Positions 25,446-34,068 of a stretch of DNA of 64,000 bases are shown here, piece after piece. The DNA lies in contig PLDF01000373.1 in the NCBI GenBank assembly GCA_003135055.1, positions 28,644 through 92,643 of the forward strand, read 5' to 3'. The notes beneath the pieces were generated by a model. That model did no database searches and was not told the DNA's origin. It worked only from the letters and a program-made list of their open reading frames with translations. The position numbers and the translations under genes are program-made. The stretch is from Bryobacterales bacterium (GTDB taxonomy: Bacteria > Acidobacteriota > Terriglobia > Bryobacterales > Bryobacteraceae). How positions within the stretch are numbered: position 1 is the stretch's first letter; each line of letters starts with the position of its first letter.

Positions 25446-27040
25446 ATAGAAATAGTCAAGCACACGGCCCAGCAACGATCGTTTGAACCTAAAAACGGCG
25501 GTAGCCCTCATGCCTTGAACAGAGAAGTAGTTATGATTGTTCAACATGAACAAAGAAACGGATGTCGTTAGGGTTCACCCGGAGGGTGAGGTCCAAATTG
25601 CAGCGAATCAGCCAGCAGAGACCGTCGCCAGCCTGGATACCTTCGCTGGCAAGATTCACGTGAAGTGGTCGCCGGAAGCCACAGTGAGCAGCCTGGGCCT
25701 AATGCCGTTCTTCATCGAGTTCCTGAAGACCAGTGGCCTTTTCGACAAATGGGTAGAGGATTGCCGTCTGCGCTACACCAGTGGGAACGCACCCAAGGTG
25801 CGGGATGTGCTGGGAACTCTGGTTCTGTCGGTGCTGGCCGGCCATTGGCGGTACGCCCACATCAGCGCGATCCGGGCCGATGGCGTCAATCCGGGCTTGC
25901 TGGGAATGACCGGGGTGGCGAGCGAGGATTCCGTGCGTAGGGGGATGAAGGCGATGGAGGCGGCGGCCAGCGGAGAGTGGATGAAAAAGCATCTGAAGGC
26001 CAGCTACGCGCCGCTGCTGCAAGAGCCCTGGATATTGGATGTGGACACCACCGTGAAGCCGTTGTATGGCCACCAGCAAGATGCCAAGGTGGGCTACAAC
26101 CCGACCAAGTTAGGGCGTCCGTCGCACGCCTATCACAGTTACTTCGTGGCCAATATTCGGATGGTGCTGGACATGGAAGTTCAGGCGGGGAATCGACGGC
26201 TCCCATATATGCTCAGCCGGAACTGTGGGCCTTTGTGGACGGACTGGCGGAGCGGGACCGGCCCCTCTTCGTGCGCGGGGACTGTCATTGGGGAACGGAG
26301 AAAGCCATGCTGGGGGCAGAGGAGCGCAACCTCGGACACCTGTTCAAGCTCAAGCAGAGCCCGAAAGTGAAGAAGTTGATTGGACAAATCTTCCAGAAGG
26401 AGGATTGGGTAGAGGCGGGGCAACAATGGCAGGGGAGGGAGGAGGTGCTGCGGTTGAGCGGGTGGAGCAAGGCGCGGCGGGTGGTGGTGCTGCGGCGGCC
26501 GTTGAAGAGCAAGCCGGCAACGGAAGTCGAATCGGTGGGCCAGAAGAAGTCTAAACGAAAAGCGGCCAAACAGTTGACCTTGGATCTACCGGAACTAACT
26601 TACCAGGGAGTGCAGTATGAGTATGCGGTGCTGGTAACCTCGTTGACGGACGAGGTGAGGAGTGTGGCGCAGCACTACCGGGATCGGGGCGATGCGGAGA
26701 ATAACTTCGACGAATTGAAGAACCAATGGGGTTGGTCGGGCTTCCCACAAACGATCGGAAGCGTTGCCAGATCACGGGGCGGATCATCGCTTTGGTTTAC
26801 AACTGGTGGACGATCTTCATGCGCCTGGGAATCCCGGACAAACATGCCGAAGCCATCACCTCGCGGCCGTTGGCGCTGCACGGCATCGCCCGCCAGACCC
26901 GTCACGGGAACCAGACCACGGTAAGGTACGCGAAAACCGGCATTGAGGCAACACGGGAAACGAAGGCGCCGGAAAAATCCGCGTTAGGCGGATCCCCCGG
27001 CGTGGGCAGCGAAGGGGAGCGCAGCGGTAAAATTGGCGGG
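25446..27040 (+). mobile_element. Decayed IS1380-like insertion sequence (ends approximate)
   Basis: A single long transposase coding region disrupted by frameshifts fills this interval, between the accC stub and a small signal-like ORF. I could not define terminal inverted repeats with confidence. CCTAAAAACGGCGG near 25489 on the left and CCGCGTTAGGCGG near 26983 on the right share a short CCTAA/CGG pattern and are candidate ends. A target-site duplication was not found. The element lies exactly where the accC duplicate breaks off, so it probably took part in, or landed at, that rearrangement. Confidence 0.6.
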
Positions 27041-27076
27041 ATGTGCTGCCCAAAATCGTCGCGCTGTTGCTGTTGA
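25546..27076 (+). pseudogene. IS1380/IS4-type DDE transposase, two frameshifts
   Basis: The first frame (MNKETDVVRVHPEGEVQI...) covers the N-terminal half with 'PWILDVDTTVKPLYGHQQDAKVGYNPTKLGRPSH', where the first catalytic Asp lies. At about 26195 the frame shifts and continues as 'ESTAPIYAQPELWAFVDGLAERDRPLFVRGDCHWG' (second Asp) to 'QHYRDRGDAENNFDELKNQWGW' (Glu region). At about 26745 it shifts again into 'KRCQITGRIIALVYNWWTIFMRLGIPDKHAEAITSRPLALHGIARQTRHGNQTT'. All three parts align with one IS1380-family protein. The true 3' end is unclear. Confidence 0.82.
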
Positions 27077-27129
27077 TCGCCGCCGCTGACGGCCAGGACG
27101 GGCCGATTAACCCTCGGCCGCAGCTTTAA
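27043..27129 (+). other. 28-residue signal-peptide-like ORF (possible gene remnant)
   Basis: GTG 27043 opens a short ORF whose product starts with a hydrophobic core like a secretion signal (LPKIVALLLLIAAADGQ) and ends after NPRPQL. It overlaps the end of the transposase in another frame. It may be the 5' stump of a secreted-protein gene cut off by the IS. Evidence is weak. Confidence 0.25.
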
Positions 27130-27142
27130 ACAATCTGCCCCA

Positions 27143-27844
27143 CTAACTCAAAAACCAAGCCGTCTCACCCCCTCCTCGGAGTCCGATCTGCGACGGGTAT
27201 TTCTTTGGATCGTACTCTTCGCCAAACACATGGCCCAGCGCCTCGGCCTTATCCGGCCCAGGCGCATATACCACCGTATGTTTCGCGGCCAACAGCACCC
27301 CAGGCAACAGCGTCACCCGCCACTGCTTGAACTTCGCCGCGAAGGTGGCCGCTGCAATCCCCGCGCGGTCGTCGATTAGCGGATCGCCCGGAAACAGGCT
27401 CGCCGTGTGTGCGTCGGGTCCCATGCCGCGATGGATTACGTCGAAGCTTGGCAGTTCCCGTTCCGTCAAGCCGAAGAATGCGCGAATCTCGTCCGCGTAA
27501 CGCGCGGCGGCTTCTTCAGGCGCTATCTCGCCCACAACGCGGTGCACCTGTGCTGCCGGAATTCCCGCGGGCTCAATCAGGTATTCCTTCACGAACTTGT
27601 AATTGCTGGCGCCATCCGTAGGCGGGACGCACCGCTCGTCCACCCAAAAAATATGCACGCCCCGCCAATCGAACTGCGCGGCGGCCATCCGCGCGAACAT
27701 CAGCTTGGGCGACGACCCTCCCGAAACCGCCAGCGTGGCGCGCCCATTCGCGCGAACCGCATCGCCCAATACCGCCAGCACATGCCGCGCGCAAGCTTCG
27801 GCCGCGGCGCCTTCGTCGGCGGATACGATACGCCGCACGCTCAT
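27143..27844 (-). CDS. pgl: 6-phosphogluconolactonase (SOL/DevB type)
   Basis: 233 residues. 'ATLAVSGGSSPKLMFARMA' near residue 38, 'HIFWVDERCVPPTDGASNYK' near 68 and 'VIHRGMGPDAHTASLFPGDPL' near 135 are the conserved blocks of DevB lactonases (usually 'GMGPDGHTASLFPG'). It hydrolyses 6-phosphogluconolactone to 6-phosphogluconate in the cytoplasm. Its start overlaps the stop of opcA by four bases. Together with zwf this forms the entry to the oxidative pentose phosphate route. Confidence 0.93.
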   Translation of the reverse strand: MSVRRIVSADEGAAAEACARHVLAVLGDAVRANGRATLAVSGGSSPKLMFARMAAAQFDWRGVHIFWVDERCVPPTDGASNYKFVKEYLIEPAGIPAAQVHRVVGEIAPEEAAARYADEIRAFFGLTERELPSFDVIHRGMGPDAHTASLFPGDPLIDDRAGIAAATFAAKFKQWRVTLLPGVLLAAKHTVVYAPGPDKAEALGHVFGEEYDPKKYPSQIGLRGGGETAWFLS

Positions 27845-28842
27845 TGCCCGCCGCCGGCCAGGCGCTGCGCCGAGGCCAGCGTCTTCTCGAAGACCGGGTC
27901 GCGGTCCACGATGCGCAATTCCTCGGCGATCAGCGAGTATTCAGAGCGCTCCGGCAGGTTGTTGCAATAGGCCAGTCCGCCAACGGTCACGATCAGCCGC
28001 GCCCCGCGCCGCGCCAGCTCGGCGGAAAACTCGGGCCCGGAAAGCTCGATTCTCCGCAGCTCGCCCGTTACGCTTTCGCTCGTCCGCGCCATGTGGAATT
28101 CCGGGTGCACGCCGGCCGACGCCAGCGCATCCATCACCCACGCGCCCAGATACCATGCCGCTGCCGGGGGCTCGCCCGCCGCCTCAATTGCCACCTGCGT
28201 AATGCGCAGCGACTCCGCCAGGTTGTGCCGGTTCTCAAAGACCTGCGACAGAGTCTCGCGCCAGCGGGTGAGCCGCGTCCAGGAAAAATCGCCCACCAGA
28301 GCGCCGTTTGCGGACCGGTCGGCGATTCGCTGCAACGCAGCTTGCGGATTGGGCAAACCGGCGCTATCGAGAATCACTCTCTGCGCCATCGCCGCGATGG
28401 GCTGGAACGCCGGCATGTCGAGAATCCGCGCGCTCCGGCACCACAAAACCAGCGGCAGATCCGCAACCGCGAGCGGCAGCACCACCGAAGGCAAATCCGC
28501 CAATGCCGCATCGGTGGCCGTGATTTCCACCTGCTCGCAACAGACCTTGCGATGCTGCCCGAAGGGCATCCAGCATTGCGCGGAGACACGCTCCGTGAGC
28601 ATTCGGCCGCCGGCGCCGCGCAGCCGCACCACGATCGCGCGCGCCGGGTATTCCGGCATCAGCGCGGCGATGGTCTCGCCCAACTCCGCTACATCGTCGC
28701 TCTCTTCGGTGAGCGCCACCAACGTCATGGAGCACGCGCGCAACGCTCCGTCCGCGGCCTCTCCGTGAGTCTCCTTACCCAGGGTGACCCACAAGTCCGA
28801 GAGCTCGCGCAGGATCTTTTCGGGAGCGATGCTGCCGCCCAT
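27841..28842 (-). CDS. opcA: Glucose-6-phosphate dehydrogenase assembly protein OpcA
   Basis: 333 residues from MGGSIAPEKILRELSDLWVTL; GAGGAA precedes ATG 28842, which overlaps the zwf stop as TAATG (the ORF-track start at 28857 lies inside zwf). Features of OpcA/Glc6PD-assembly proteins include 'ACSMTLVALTEESDDVAELGETIAALMPEYPARAIVVRL' and 'DLPLVLWCRS' near residue 130. In cyanobacteria and actinobacteria OpcA is an allosteric partner that assembles or activates G6PDH. It lies between zwf and pgl, as in those phyla. Confidence 0.9.
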   Translation of the reverse strand: MGGSIAPEKILRELSDLWVTLGKETHGEAADGALRACSMTLVALTEESDDVAELGETIAALMPEYPARAIVVRLRGAGGRMLTERVSAQCWMPFGQHRKVCCEQVEITATDAALADLPSVVLPLAVADLPLVLWCRSARILDMPAFQPIAAMAQRVILDSAGLPNPQAALQRIADRSANGALVGDFSWTRLTRWRETLSQVFENRHNLAESLRITQVAIEAAGEPPAAAWYLGAWVMDALASAGVHPEFHMARTSESVTGELRRIELSGPEFSAELARRGARLIVTVGGLAYCNNLPERSEYSLIAEELRIVDRDPVFEKTLASAQRLAGGGQ

Positions 28843-30362
28843 TACGGCTTCCTCCATGCGTGCCCGTTGCGTGCGAGCATTTCATCCGCCGCGGCCGGTC
28901 CCCAGGTTCCGGCGTCGTAGTTGGGAAAATCGTATTTGGTTTCGCGCCAGACGGTTTGGATAGGCTCCACCACGCGCCAGCTCGCCTCCACCATATCCTG
29001 GCGAGTATAGAGCGTCGGGTCGCCAACGATCGCGTCCAGCAGCAGCGTCTCGTAGGCCGAGGGCGAACGCTCGCCGAAGCTCGATCCATAGTTGAAATCC
29101 ATCGAGACCGGCCGCAGCTTCATTCCGGAGCCGGGCCGCTTGGAAAGAAACTTGAGCGAGATGCCTTCTTCGGGCTGAATGCGCACCAGCAGCAGATCGG
29201 GCGAGCTATCCGGGCATTCGCCGTCGAAAATCGCGAGCGGCGCGGGATTGAATTGGATTGTAATCTCCGTCACGCGCTTCGGCAGATGCTTGCCGGTGCG
29301 CACGTAGAAGGGCACGCGCGCCCAGCGCCAGTTTTCCACGTAGAACGTCACCGCCGCGTAGGTATCGGTCTGCGATTGCGGGTCGACGCCTTCCTCCTGG
29401 CGGAACCCCGGCAAGTCTTTGCCGCCGATCCTGGCGGGTCCATACTGCCCAGGGATGGCGTTCTGGCGAATCTCGTCCGGCTTCATGAGGCGGATGGAGC
29501 GCAGCAGCTTCGACCGTTCGTCGCGCACCGCATTGGCGTTGAAACTCGAGCTGGGCTCCATCGCGATGGTTGCCATCACCTGCAGCAGATGGTTCTGGAT
29601 CATGTCCGCCAGCGCGCCCGCTTCCTGATAGTACGCGCCGCGCCCTTCGACGCCGATGGATTCCGCCGCGGTGATCTGCACATGGTTGATGTACCGGCGG
29701 TTCCACAGCGGCTCGAAAATGCCGTTGCCGAAACGGAAAGCCAAAATGTTCTGGACCGTCTCTTTGCCCAGGTAATGGTCGATGCGATAGACCTCCGCTT
29801 CGGCGAAGACTTCGTGCAGCTTGTCGCTCAGCTCGCGCGCGCTTTCAAGGTCGTGCCCGAACGGCTTTTCCACCACCAGCCGCCGCCAGCCGGCGCCCTT
29901 TCCTAATCCCGCCGATCCCAAACCGAGCGCCGCGGGCGCGTACTGGCTAGGCTGCGTGGAAAGATAAAACAGCACGTTGCCGCCGGTCTGCCGCTCAGAT
30001 TCCACTTGCTTCAACTTCGTGGCGAGATTCTGGTAAAGCGCCGGATCGGCAATGTCGCCCGCCACGTAGTAGAGGCCGCCGGCGAAGGCGCGCCACACAT
30101 CGTCCTGGATCTCGGTGTCTTCGGAAAACTTCTTCACCGATTCGAGCATCTTCTCGCGGAACTGCTCGTCGGTCATCGGCGAGCGCGAGATGCCGACCAC
30201 GGCAAAGCCGGCCGAGAGGCGCCGGTCGTACGCCAGGCGGTAGAGCGCGGGCATCAGCTTGCGCTTGGTAAGGTCGCCATTGGCTCCGAAAATCACCACG
30301 GCGCACTCGGGAACGCGCCGCTCGAAGCGAAGCGGGTCCTGGAATGGATTCTCCTGCGGCAT
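28842..30362 (-). CDS. zwf: Glucose-6-phosphate 1-dehydrogenase
   Basis: 506 residues from MPQENPFQDPLRFERR; the ORF-track start is 26 codons upstream without support. 'AVVIFGANGDLTKRKLMPALYRL' near residue 22 is the NADP motif (usually GASGDLAKRKL), and 'VYRIDHYLGKETVQNILAFRF' near 190 is the active-site signature. It oxidises glucose-6-P to 6-phosphogluconolactone, making NADPH. It is first in a tightly packed zwf-opcA-pgl operon, with TAATG and four-base overlaps. No gnd, edd or tal is visible nearby. Confidence 0.96.
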   Translation of the reverse strand: MPQENPFQDPLRFERRVPECAVVIFGANGDLTKRKLMPALYRLAYDRRLSAGFAVVGISRSPMTDEQFREKMLESVKKFSEDTEIQDDVWRAFAGGLYYVAGDIADPALYQNLATKLKQVESERQTGGNVLFYLSTQPSQYAPAALGLGSAGLGKGAGWRRLVVEKPFGHDLESARELSDKLHEVFAEAEVYRIDHYLGKETVQNILAFRFGNGIFEPLWNRRYINHVQITAAESIGVEGRGAYYQEAGALADMIQNHLLQVMATIAMEPSSSFNANAVRDERSKLLRSIRLMKPDEIRQNAIPGQYGPARIGGKDLPGFRQEEGVDPQSQTDTYAAVTFYVENWRWARVPFYVRTGKHLPKRVTEITIQFNPAPLAIFDGECPDSSPDLLLVRIQPEEGISLKFLSKRPGSGMKLRPVSMDFNYGSSFGERSPSAYETLLLDAIVGDPTLYTRQDMVEASWRVVEPIQTVWRETKYDFPNYDAGTWGPAAADEMLARNGHAWRKP

Positions 30363-30472
30363 TGAACTCAAAATAGCATGAGGAGCAATTCGGACGTGTC
30401 GCCGGGTTGCCGGGGCGGGTAAATCGATTCGCCGCCGCACAGCTCGAATCCGGGATGAGATAGTCTCGAAAC

Positions 30473-30655
30473 ATGAGTACCCGGAGCCCGATAGTTCGGG
30501 AGCTGCGCGTCCGGGCAGTGCGTGTGCCGATGCGGGAGCCGCATCGGACGGCCAGTGGCATAGTCGCTGAGTCGCCCCTCGTCTTGACCCACGTCGTCAC
30601 CAATGCTCCCTTACGAAGTCACGGATGCCCGCTGGTAGCCGTTTTCTTCTCATAG
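30473..30655 (+). pseudogene. N-terminal stub of an enolase-superfamily (mandelate racemase/MLE) enzyme
   Basis: 60 codons read MSTRSPIVRELRVRAVRVPM then 'REPHRTASGIVAESPLVLTHVVTNA', matching the first beta-strands of mandelate racemase-like proteins ('VRAVR.PL..P..TASG.V..APLVLI.L.T..G'). The sequence diverges after this and stops at 30655. The metal-binding barrel is absent. It is an abandoned fragment next to other broken genes. Confidence 0.68.
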
Positions 30656-30760
30656 CCCCATAATGACAATATGGGTGCTTAACGTTTCGGGGATTTCGCG
30701 GCTATGTCGCGGAATCCGCTCCTCTACGGTCGCGGCTTCTGTTTCGGATTTCGCTTTGAC

Positions 30761-31441
30761 ATGCGGACAACCGCCGTACTGATTCCCGTTTTGGTCGCGG
30801 CGCTCTCCGCGCAGCCGCTGCAGAACGCCATTCGCGAGCGTATCGCCGGCTTTCCCGGCACGGTATCGCTCTACGCCAAGAACCTCGGCACTGGCGCCGC
30901 AATCGGCATTCGCGAGGCCGGCCCGGTCCCTACCGCGAGCACTATCAAGCTGCCCATCATGCTCGCGGTTTTCGACGCCGTGGCGCGCGGCCAGGCGAAA
31001 TGGGACGAGCCGCTCACTCTCACCGCGCAGCAAAAGGTGGCCGGTTCCGGCGTGCTGGGCGTGGAATTCTCCACCGGGTGCCAACTGCCCATCCGCGACG
31101 TGCTGCACCTCATGATCGTGCTCAGCCACAACACCGCAACCAATATGATCCTGGAGCGCTTCACCGCCGGCGCCGTCAACGCCTATCCGGATAAGCTCGG
31201 CATCAAGACCACGCGCTCCATGCGCAGAGTGATGGGCTCAGGTCCCGCCGCCGGATTCTCCGCCGCCGGAACGCTTCCCGAAAACCGGAAATTCGGGCTG
31301 GGCGTCTCCACGCCGCGCGACATGGTGACCATTCTCGAACCCCTCGACCGCGGCGAGATCGTCAGCCCCGAAGCCTCGCGCGAGATGCTGGCGATTCTCA
31401 AGGGGACGGCGGTAATACGTGGGCCCATGTCAGCGGCGTAA
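30761..31441 (+). pseudogene. Class A beta-lactamase-like serine hydrolase, 3' truncated and fused
   Basis: From MRTTAVLIPVLVAALSAQ (signal peptide) the protein shows 'PTASTIKLPIMLAVFDA', the SxxK catalytic motif, near residue 65, and 'IVLSHNTATNMIL', an SxN motif, near 125. Similarity runs to 'SPEASREMLAILK' at about base 31402. There the sequence changes abruptly to part of a BNR-repeat gene in another frame, so the ORF ends after 13 unrelated residues. The KTG strand and the last 60-70 residues of the fold are missing, so activity is doubtful. The ORF-track start at 30704 adds an unlikely leader. Confidence 0.75.
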
Positions 31442-31815
31442 TTCACCCCGATCAACACGCGCTTGCGTTCGCCGCGGACGGCAACGTTGTGTACTTGGGA
31501 AACGATGGCGGCGTATATCGGACGGCGAACTTTACCAGCGGTAATGCGGTATGGGGCCAGTTGAACAACTCATTGTCCCTGACCCAGTTTTCGCGAGGCC
31601 CGGCTCTGAATCCCGGCGACATCGATATTGCCCTCGCCGGTACCCAAGACAATGGAACGCTACGCTACGGAAACCCGCTCTGGAACTGGTCGACTTGCGG
31701 CGACGGCGGCGCCGTAGTCATCGATCCGCTGGTCCCCGGCAATATCCACCCTCACACCGGGCCTCTCAAAACCGGACATTTCTACTTGGGCTTGACAGCG
31801 GACAAAGTTTCGTGA
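31403..31815 (+). pseudogene. Internal fragment of a BNR/sortilin-like repeat protein
   Basis: From base 31405 the frame reads DGGNTWAHVSGVIHPDQHAL followed by 'GNVVYLGNDGGVYRTANF' and 'ALNPGDIDIALAGTQDNGT', typical of VPS10/BNR Asp-box propellers. It has no start and no signal peptide, and it joins the beta-lactamase fragment directly at about 31402. Similarity fades near 'PHTGPLKTG' (about 31766). This is a two-sided truncation created by a deletion or recombination. Confidence 0.7.
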
Positions 31816-32317
31816 GTTTCGTGTCAAGTTTTCGCAGGCTTCGCGGTTTCGGCGGTATCGCGGGGAGTGAAGCGGCGTGGATCGCGGATTGGTTTGGCGC
31901 CGCTTGAGAATCGGGTCTTCATTGCTGTTTGCGGCGGCATTGGGCCGCGATCCGAGGCAGATGGCTGGGTTTCCGCGGGGGCTTGCGGGGGCGTTCGGGC
32001 CGGGAAATGGGGCGGGCTCCGGTTGGGGGTGCTGCGGGAGGTGGGGTTTTCGAATTTTGCGGACCGAACCCAAATTCGCGGAACCGCGTGTGGATTGTTA
32101 GGTTTCGGGCTACGATGGCCTCTGGCGACTTCTCCTGCCCGGTCCCGCCCGGTTGCGCGTGCGGTAGTCCGATGCTCCGGACAGAGCCGGAGATTCTCGA
32201 GGTAAGACATGCTTCTCCCGGGCCCGTCGGATCTACCGGCATGGCGTTCCGAATGGCGATCGGGCGTTCCCGCCCCGGCGCGTGAATCCAGGTTGCGATT
32301 TCTGCCAAGATTGGTCC
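31816..32317. other. 502-bp region without a recognisable gene
   Basis: Several overlapping ORFs exist in the GC-rich frames, but none has a good start, a recognisable motif or coding character. The stretch continues the debris of the preceding fragments up to the M20 peptidase. Confidence 0.5.
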
Positions 32318-33562
32318 ATGTCCGATCACCGCAGATCCGATCACCAGATGTCCGATCACCAGGAGAACCTGCTCAAAATTGTCGACGCCTTACAGTCCGA
32401 GATGATCGATTTCACGCGCGAGTTGGTCGCAATTCCAAGCGAGAACCCGCCCGGTAACGAATACGCGCGATGCGCCGAAGCGATCGCCCAAAAGCTCAAA
32501 CAGATCGGACTGGAGCCCCGCGTGATCGAAGTACCCGCCCCAATACCGGGCGAGCGGCCGGGATATTGTGTGACCGCGTGTCACGGAGAAGGCGAACGAG
32601 CGCTCTACTTTCATGGGCATTACGACGTAGTTCCGCACTCAGTGGAAGGCCAGTTCGACCCCGTAGTCAGGCAGTCGAATTTGTTTGGCCGCGGATCGTC
32701 CGACATGAAAGGCGGCCTCGCCTCGATGGTTTTCGCCGTTCATGCCCTTCGGCGCGCGCGGACGCGCCTGAATGGCCGCGTGGAACTAGTCGTCGTTCCC
32801 GATGAGGAAACGGGGGGCGGGCGGGGCTCGGCCTGGCTCAGCCGCTCAGCCGATTTCGGCAAAGGCGGCATTGGAATGATGACCGCGGAGCCCACGTCGG
32901 GAGTGATCTGGAACGCGAACCGCGGCGCGATTTCGCTCCGAATCACCGTTAATGGCAAGCCGGCGCACGTTGGATTGAGCTGCCAGGGAGTCAATGCATT
33001 CGAGCGCATGCTGATCATTGCCCGTGAGCTGGAAAAGCTAAAGTGCGAGATCGAGAAACGCGAAACAGGATTTCCGATCCGTCCACGGGCGGCGCGGCGC
33101 TCGATCCTGATGATGGGGGGCGAATGCCGGGGCGGCTCAAATTTCAATCTTGTGCCCGGAACCTGCTCTTTCACGGTGGACCGGCGCATCAATCCCGAAG
33201 AAGACGCCGAGACCGAAAAGCGCCGCCTGCTGGATATTCTCGACCGGCTCCGTCGAGATGGAATCGACCATGAAGTGGAGATCCTTCAAGAGGGATCTTC
33301 CTCCGGCGTGCCGGAAGAGCATCCGTTCGCCCGGAGGCTGGCCGGAACGGTCGAGTCGGTCACGGGTAAGCGGGCCCCGTTCGAGATGTGTCCCGGATTG
33401 CTCGAAACGCGCTTCTATGCAGAGCGCGGTATTCCCGCCTTCGCGTACGGCCCCGGCATCCTTGCCGTCTCGCACGGACCAAAAGAGTTTGTCCCCATCC
33501 AAAACATTCGAGATTGTGCGGCTGTGTATGCCATGGTTGCTCAAGCGGCGCTGGCGGAGTAG
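32318..33562 (+). CDS. M20-family metallopeptidase (ArgE/DapE/CPG2-like)
   Basis: 414 residues from MSDHRRSDHQMSDHQEN; the start region repeats TCCGATCACC three times, giving the SDH repeats, and ATGs at 32318 and 32351 are both possible. Metal ligands of M20 enzymes are present: 'LYFHGHYDVVP' near residue 95 (HxD), 'LFGRGSSDMKGGLASMV' (Asp) near 128, 'VVPDEETGGGRGS' (EE) near 163 and 'MTAEPTSG' (Glu). It probably deacylates an N-acyl amino acid or cleaves a small peptide in the cytoplasm. It is monocistronic; the specific substrate is unknown. Confidence 0.88.
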   Translation: MSDHRRSDHQMSDHQENLLKIVDALQSEMIDFTRELVAIPSENPPGNEYARCAEAIAQKLKQIGLEPRVIEVPAPIPGERPGYCVTACHGEGERALYFHGHYDVVPHSVEGQFDPVVRQSNLFGRGSSDMKGGLASMVFAVHALRRARTRLNGRVELVVVPDEETGGGRGSAWLSRSADFGKGGIGMMTAEPTSGVIWNANRGAISLRITVNGKPAHVGLSCQGVNAFERMLIIARELEKLKCEIEKRETGFPIRPRAARRSILMMGGECRGGSNFNLVPGTCSFTVDRRINPEEDAETEKRRLLDILDRLRRDGIDHEVEILQEGSSSGVPEEHPFARRLAGTVESVTGKRAPFEMCPGLLETRFYAERGIPAFAYGPGILAVSHGPKEFVPIQNIRDCAAVYAMVAQAALAE

Positions 33563-33593
33563 GGCACAGAATTTGGGCCGGCGACTAGCTTAG

Positions 33594-33846
33594 AATACGG
33601 TCTCGTATTTCGACAAGACCACTCCCTCACGGTCGTGCCTCCGAACGGAGCCGCGCGCGTCAGCATGCGGTGTGGGAATACGTGTCCGAACTTTCGAAAC
33701 GGTGTACTTAGTTAGTACCCCGTTTTATAAATACGGTCTCGTATTTCGACAAGACCACTCCCTCACGGTCGTGCTCCGAACGGAGCCGCGCGCGTCAGCA
33801 AGCGGTGTGGGAATAGGTGGCCGAACTTTCGAAATGGTGTACTTAG
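33594..33846 (+). repeat. Tandem duplication carrying two family A repeats (copies 4 and 5)
   Basis: Unit 1 (33594-33711) and unit 2 (33730-33846) both run AATACGGTCTCGTATTTCGA through CCACTCCCTCACGGTCGTG, the CTCCGAACGGAG palindrome, GCGCGCGTCAGCA(A/T)GCGG and GTGGGAATA(C/G)GTG(T/G)CC to GAA(A)(C/T)GGTGTACTTAG. The period is 136 bases with few differences, so the duplication is recent. AATACGGTCTCGTATT itself contains an inverted repeat. The 63-aa ORF across it is an artefact. Confidence 0.9.
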
Positions 33847-34068
33847 CGAGAGTCAAACAATAAACCGGACAAATGTTTGGAAGGGAGCGCATTCGAAACA
33901 ATCCATCCGTAGCGTTTTGGCCGGAACCGCCAGATAGATAGCCGGGCGGCACGATCACAATCGGCAAGAGAGGCAATTTACGTTTCATAGCCCGCGCCGC
34001 GGAAAGCCCCGGATCGCAGTTGCCGACACCTGCTTTGGGCCGATGTCCGCATCCGATCGGGTCATTAA
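33847..34068. other. Intergenic remainder after the tandem repeat
   Basis: About 220 bp between the tandem repeat and the end of the MetE-like gene, with nothing recognisable. Confidence 0.45.

Noticed and set aside
25230-25571. ORF across the accC stub and IS start
   Set aside because: It is a shifted reading of the pseudogene and joins unrelated sequence.
33672-33863. 63-aa ORF in the tandem repeat
   Set aside because: It is created by the repeated sequence and has no coding character.
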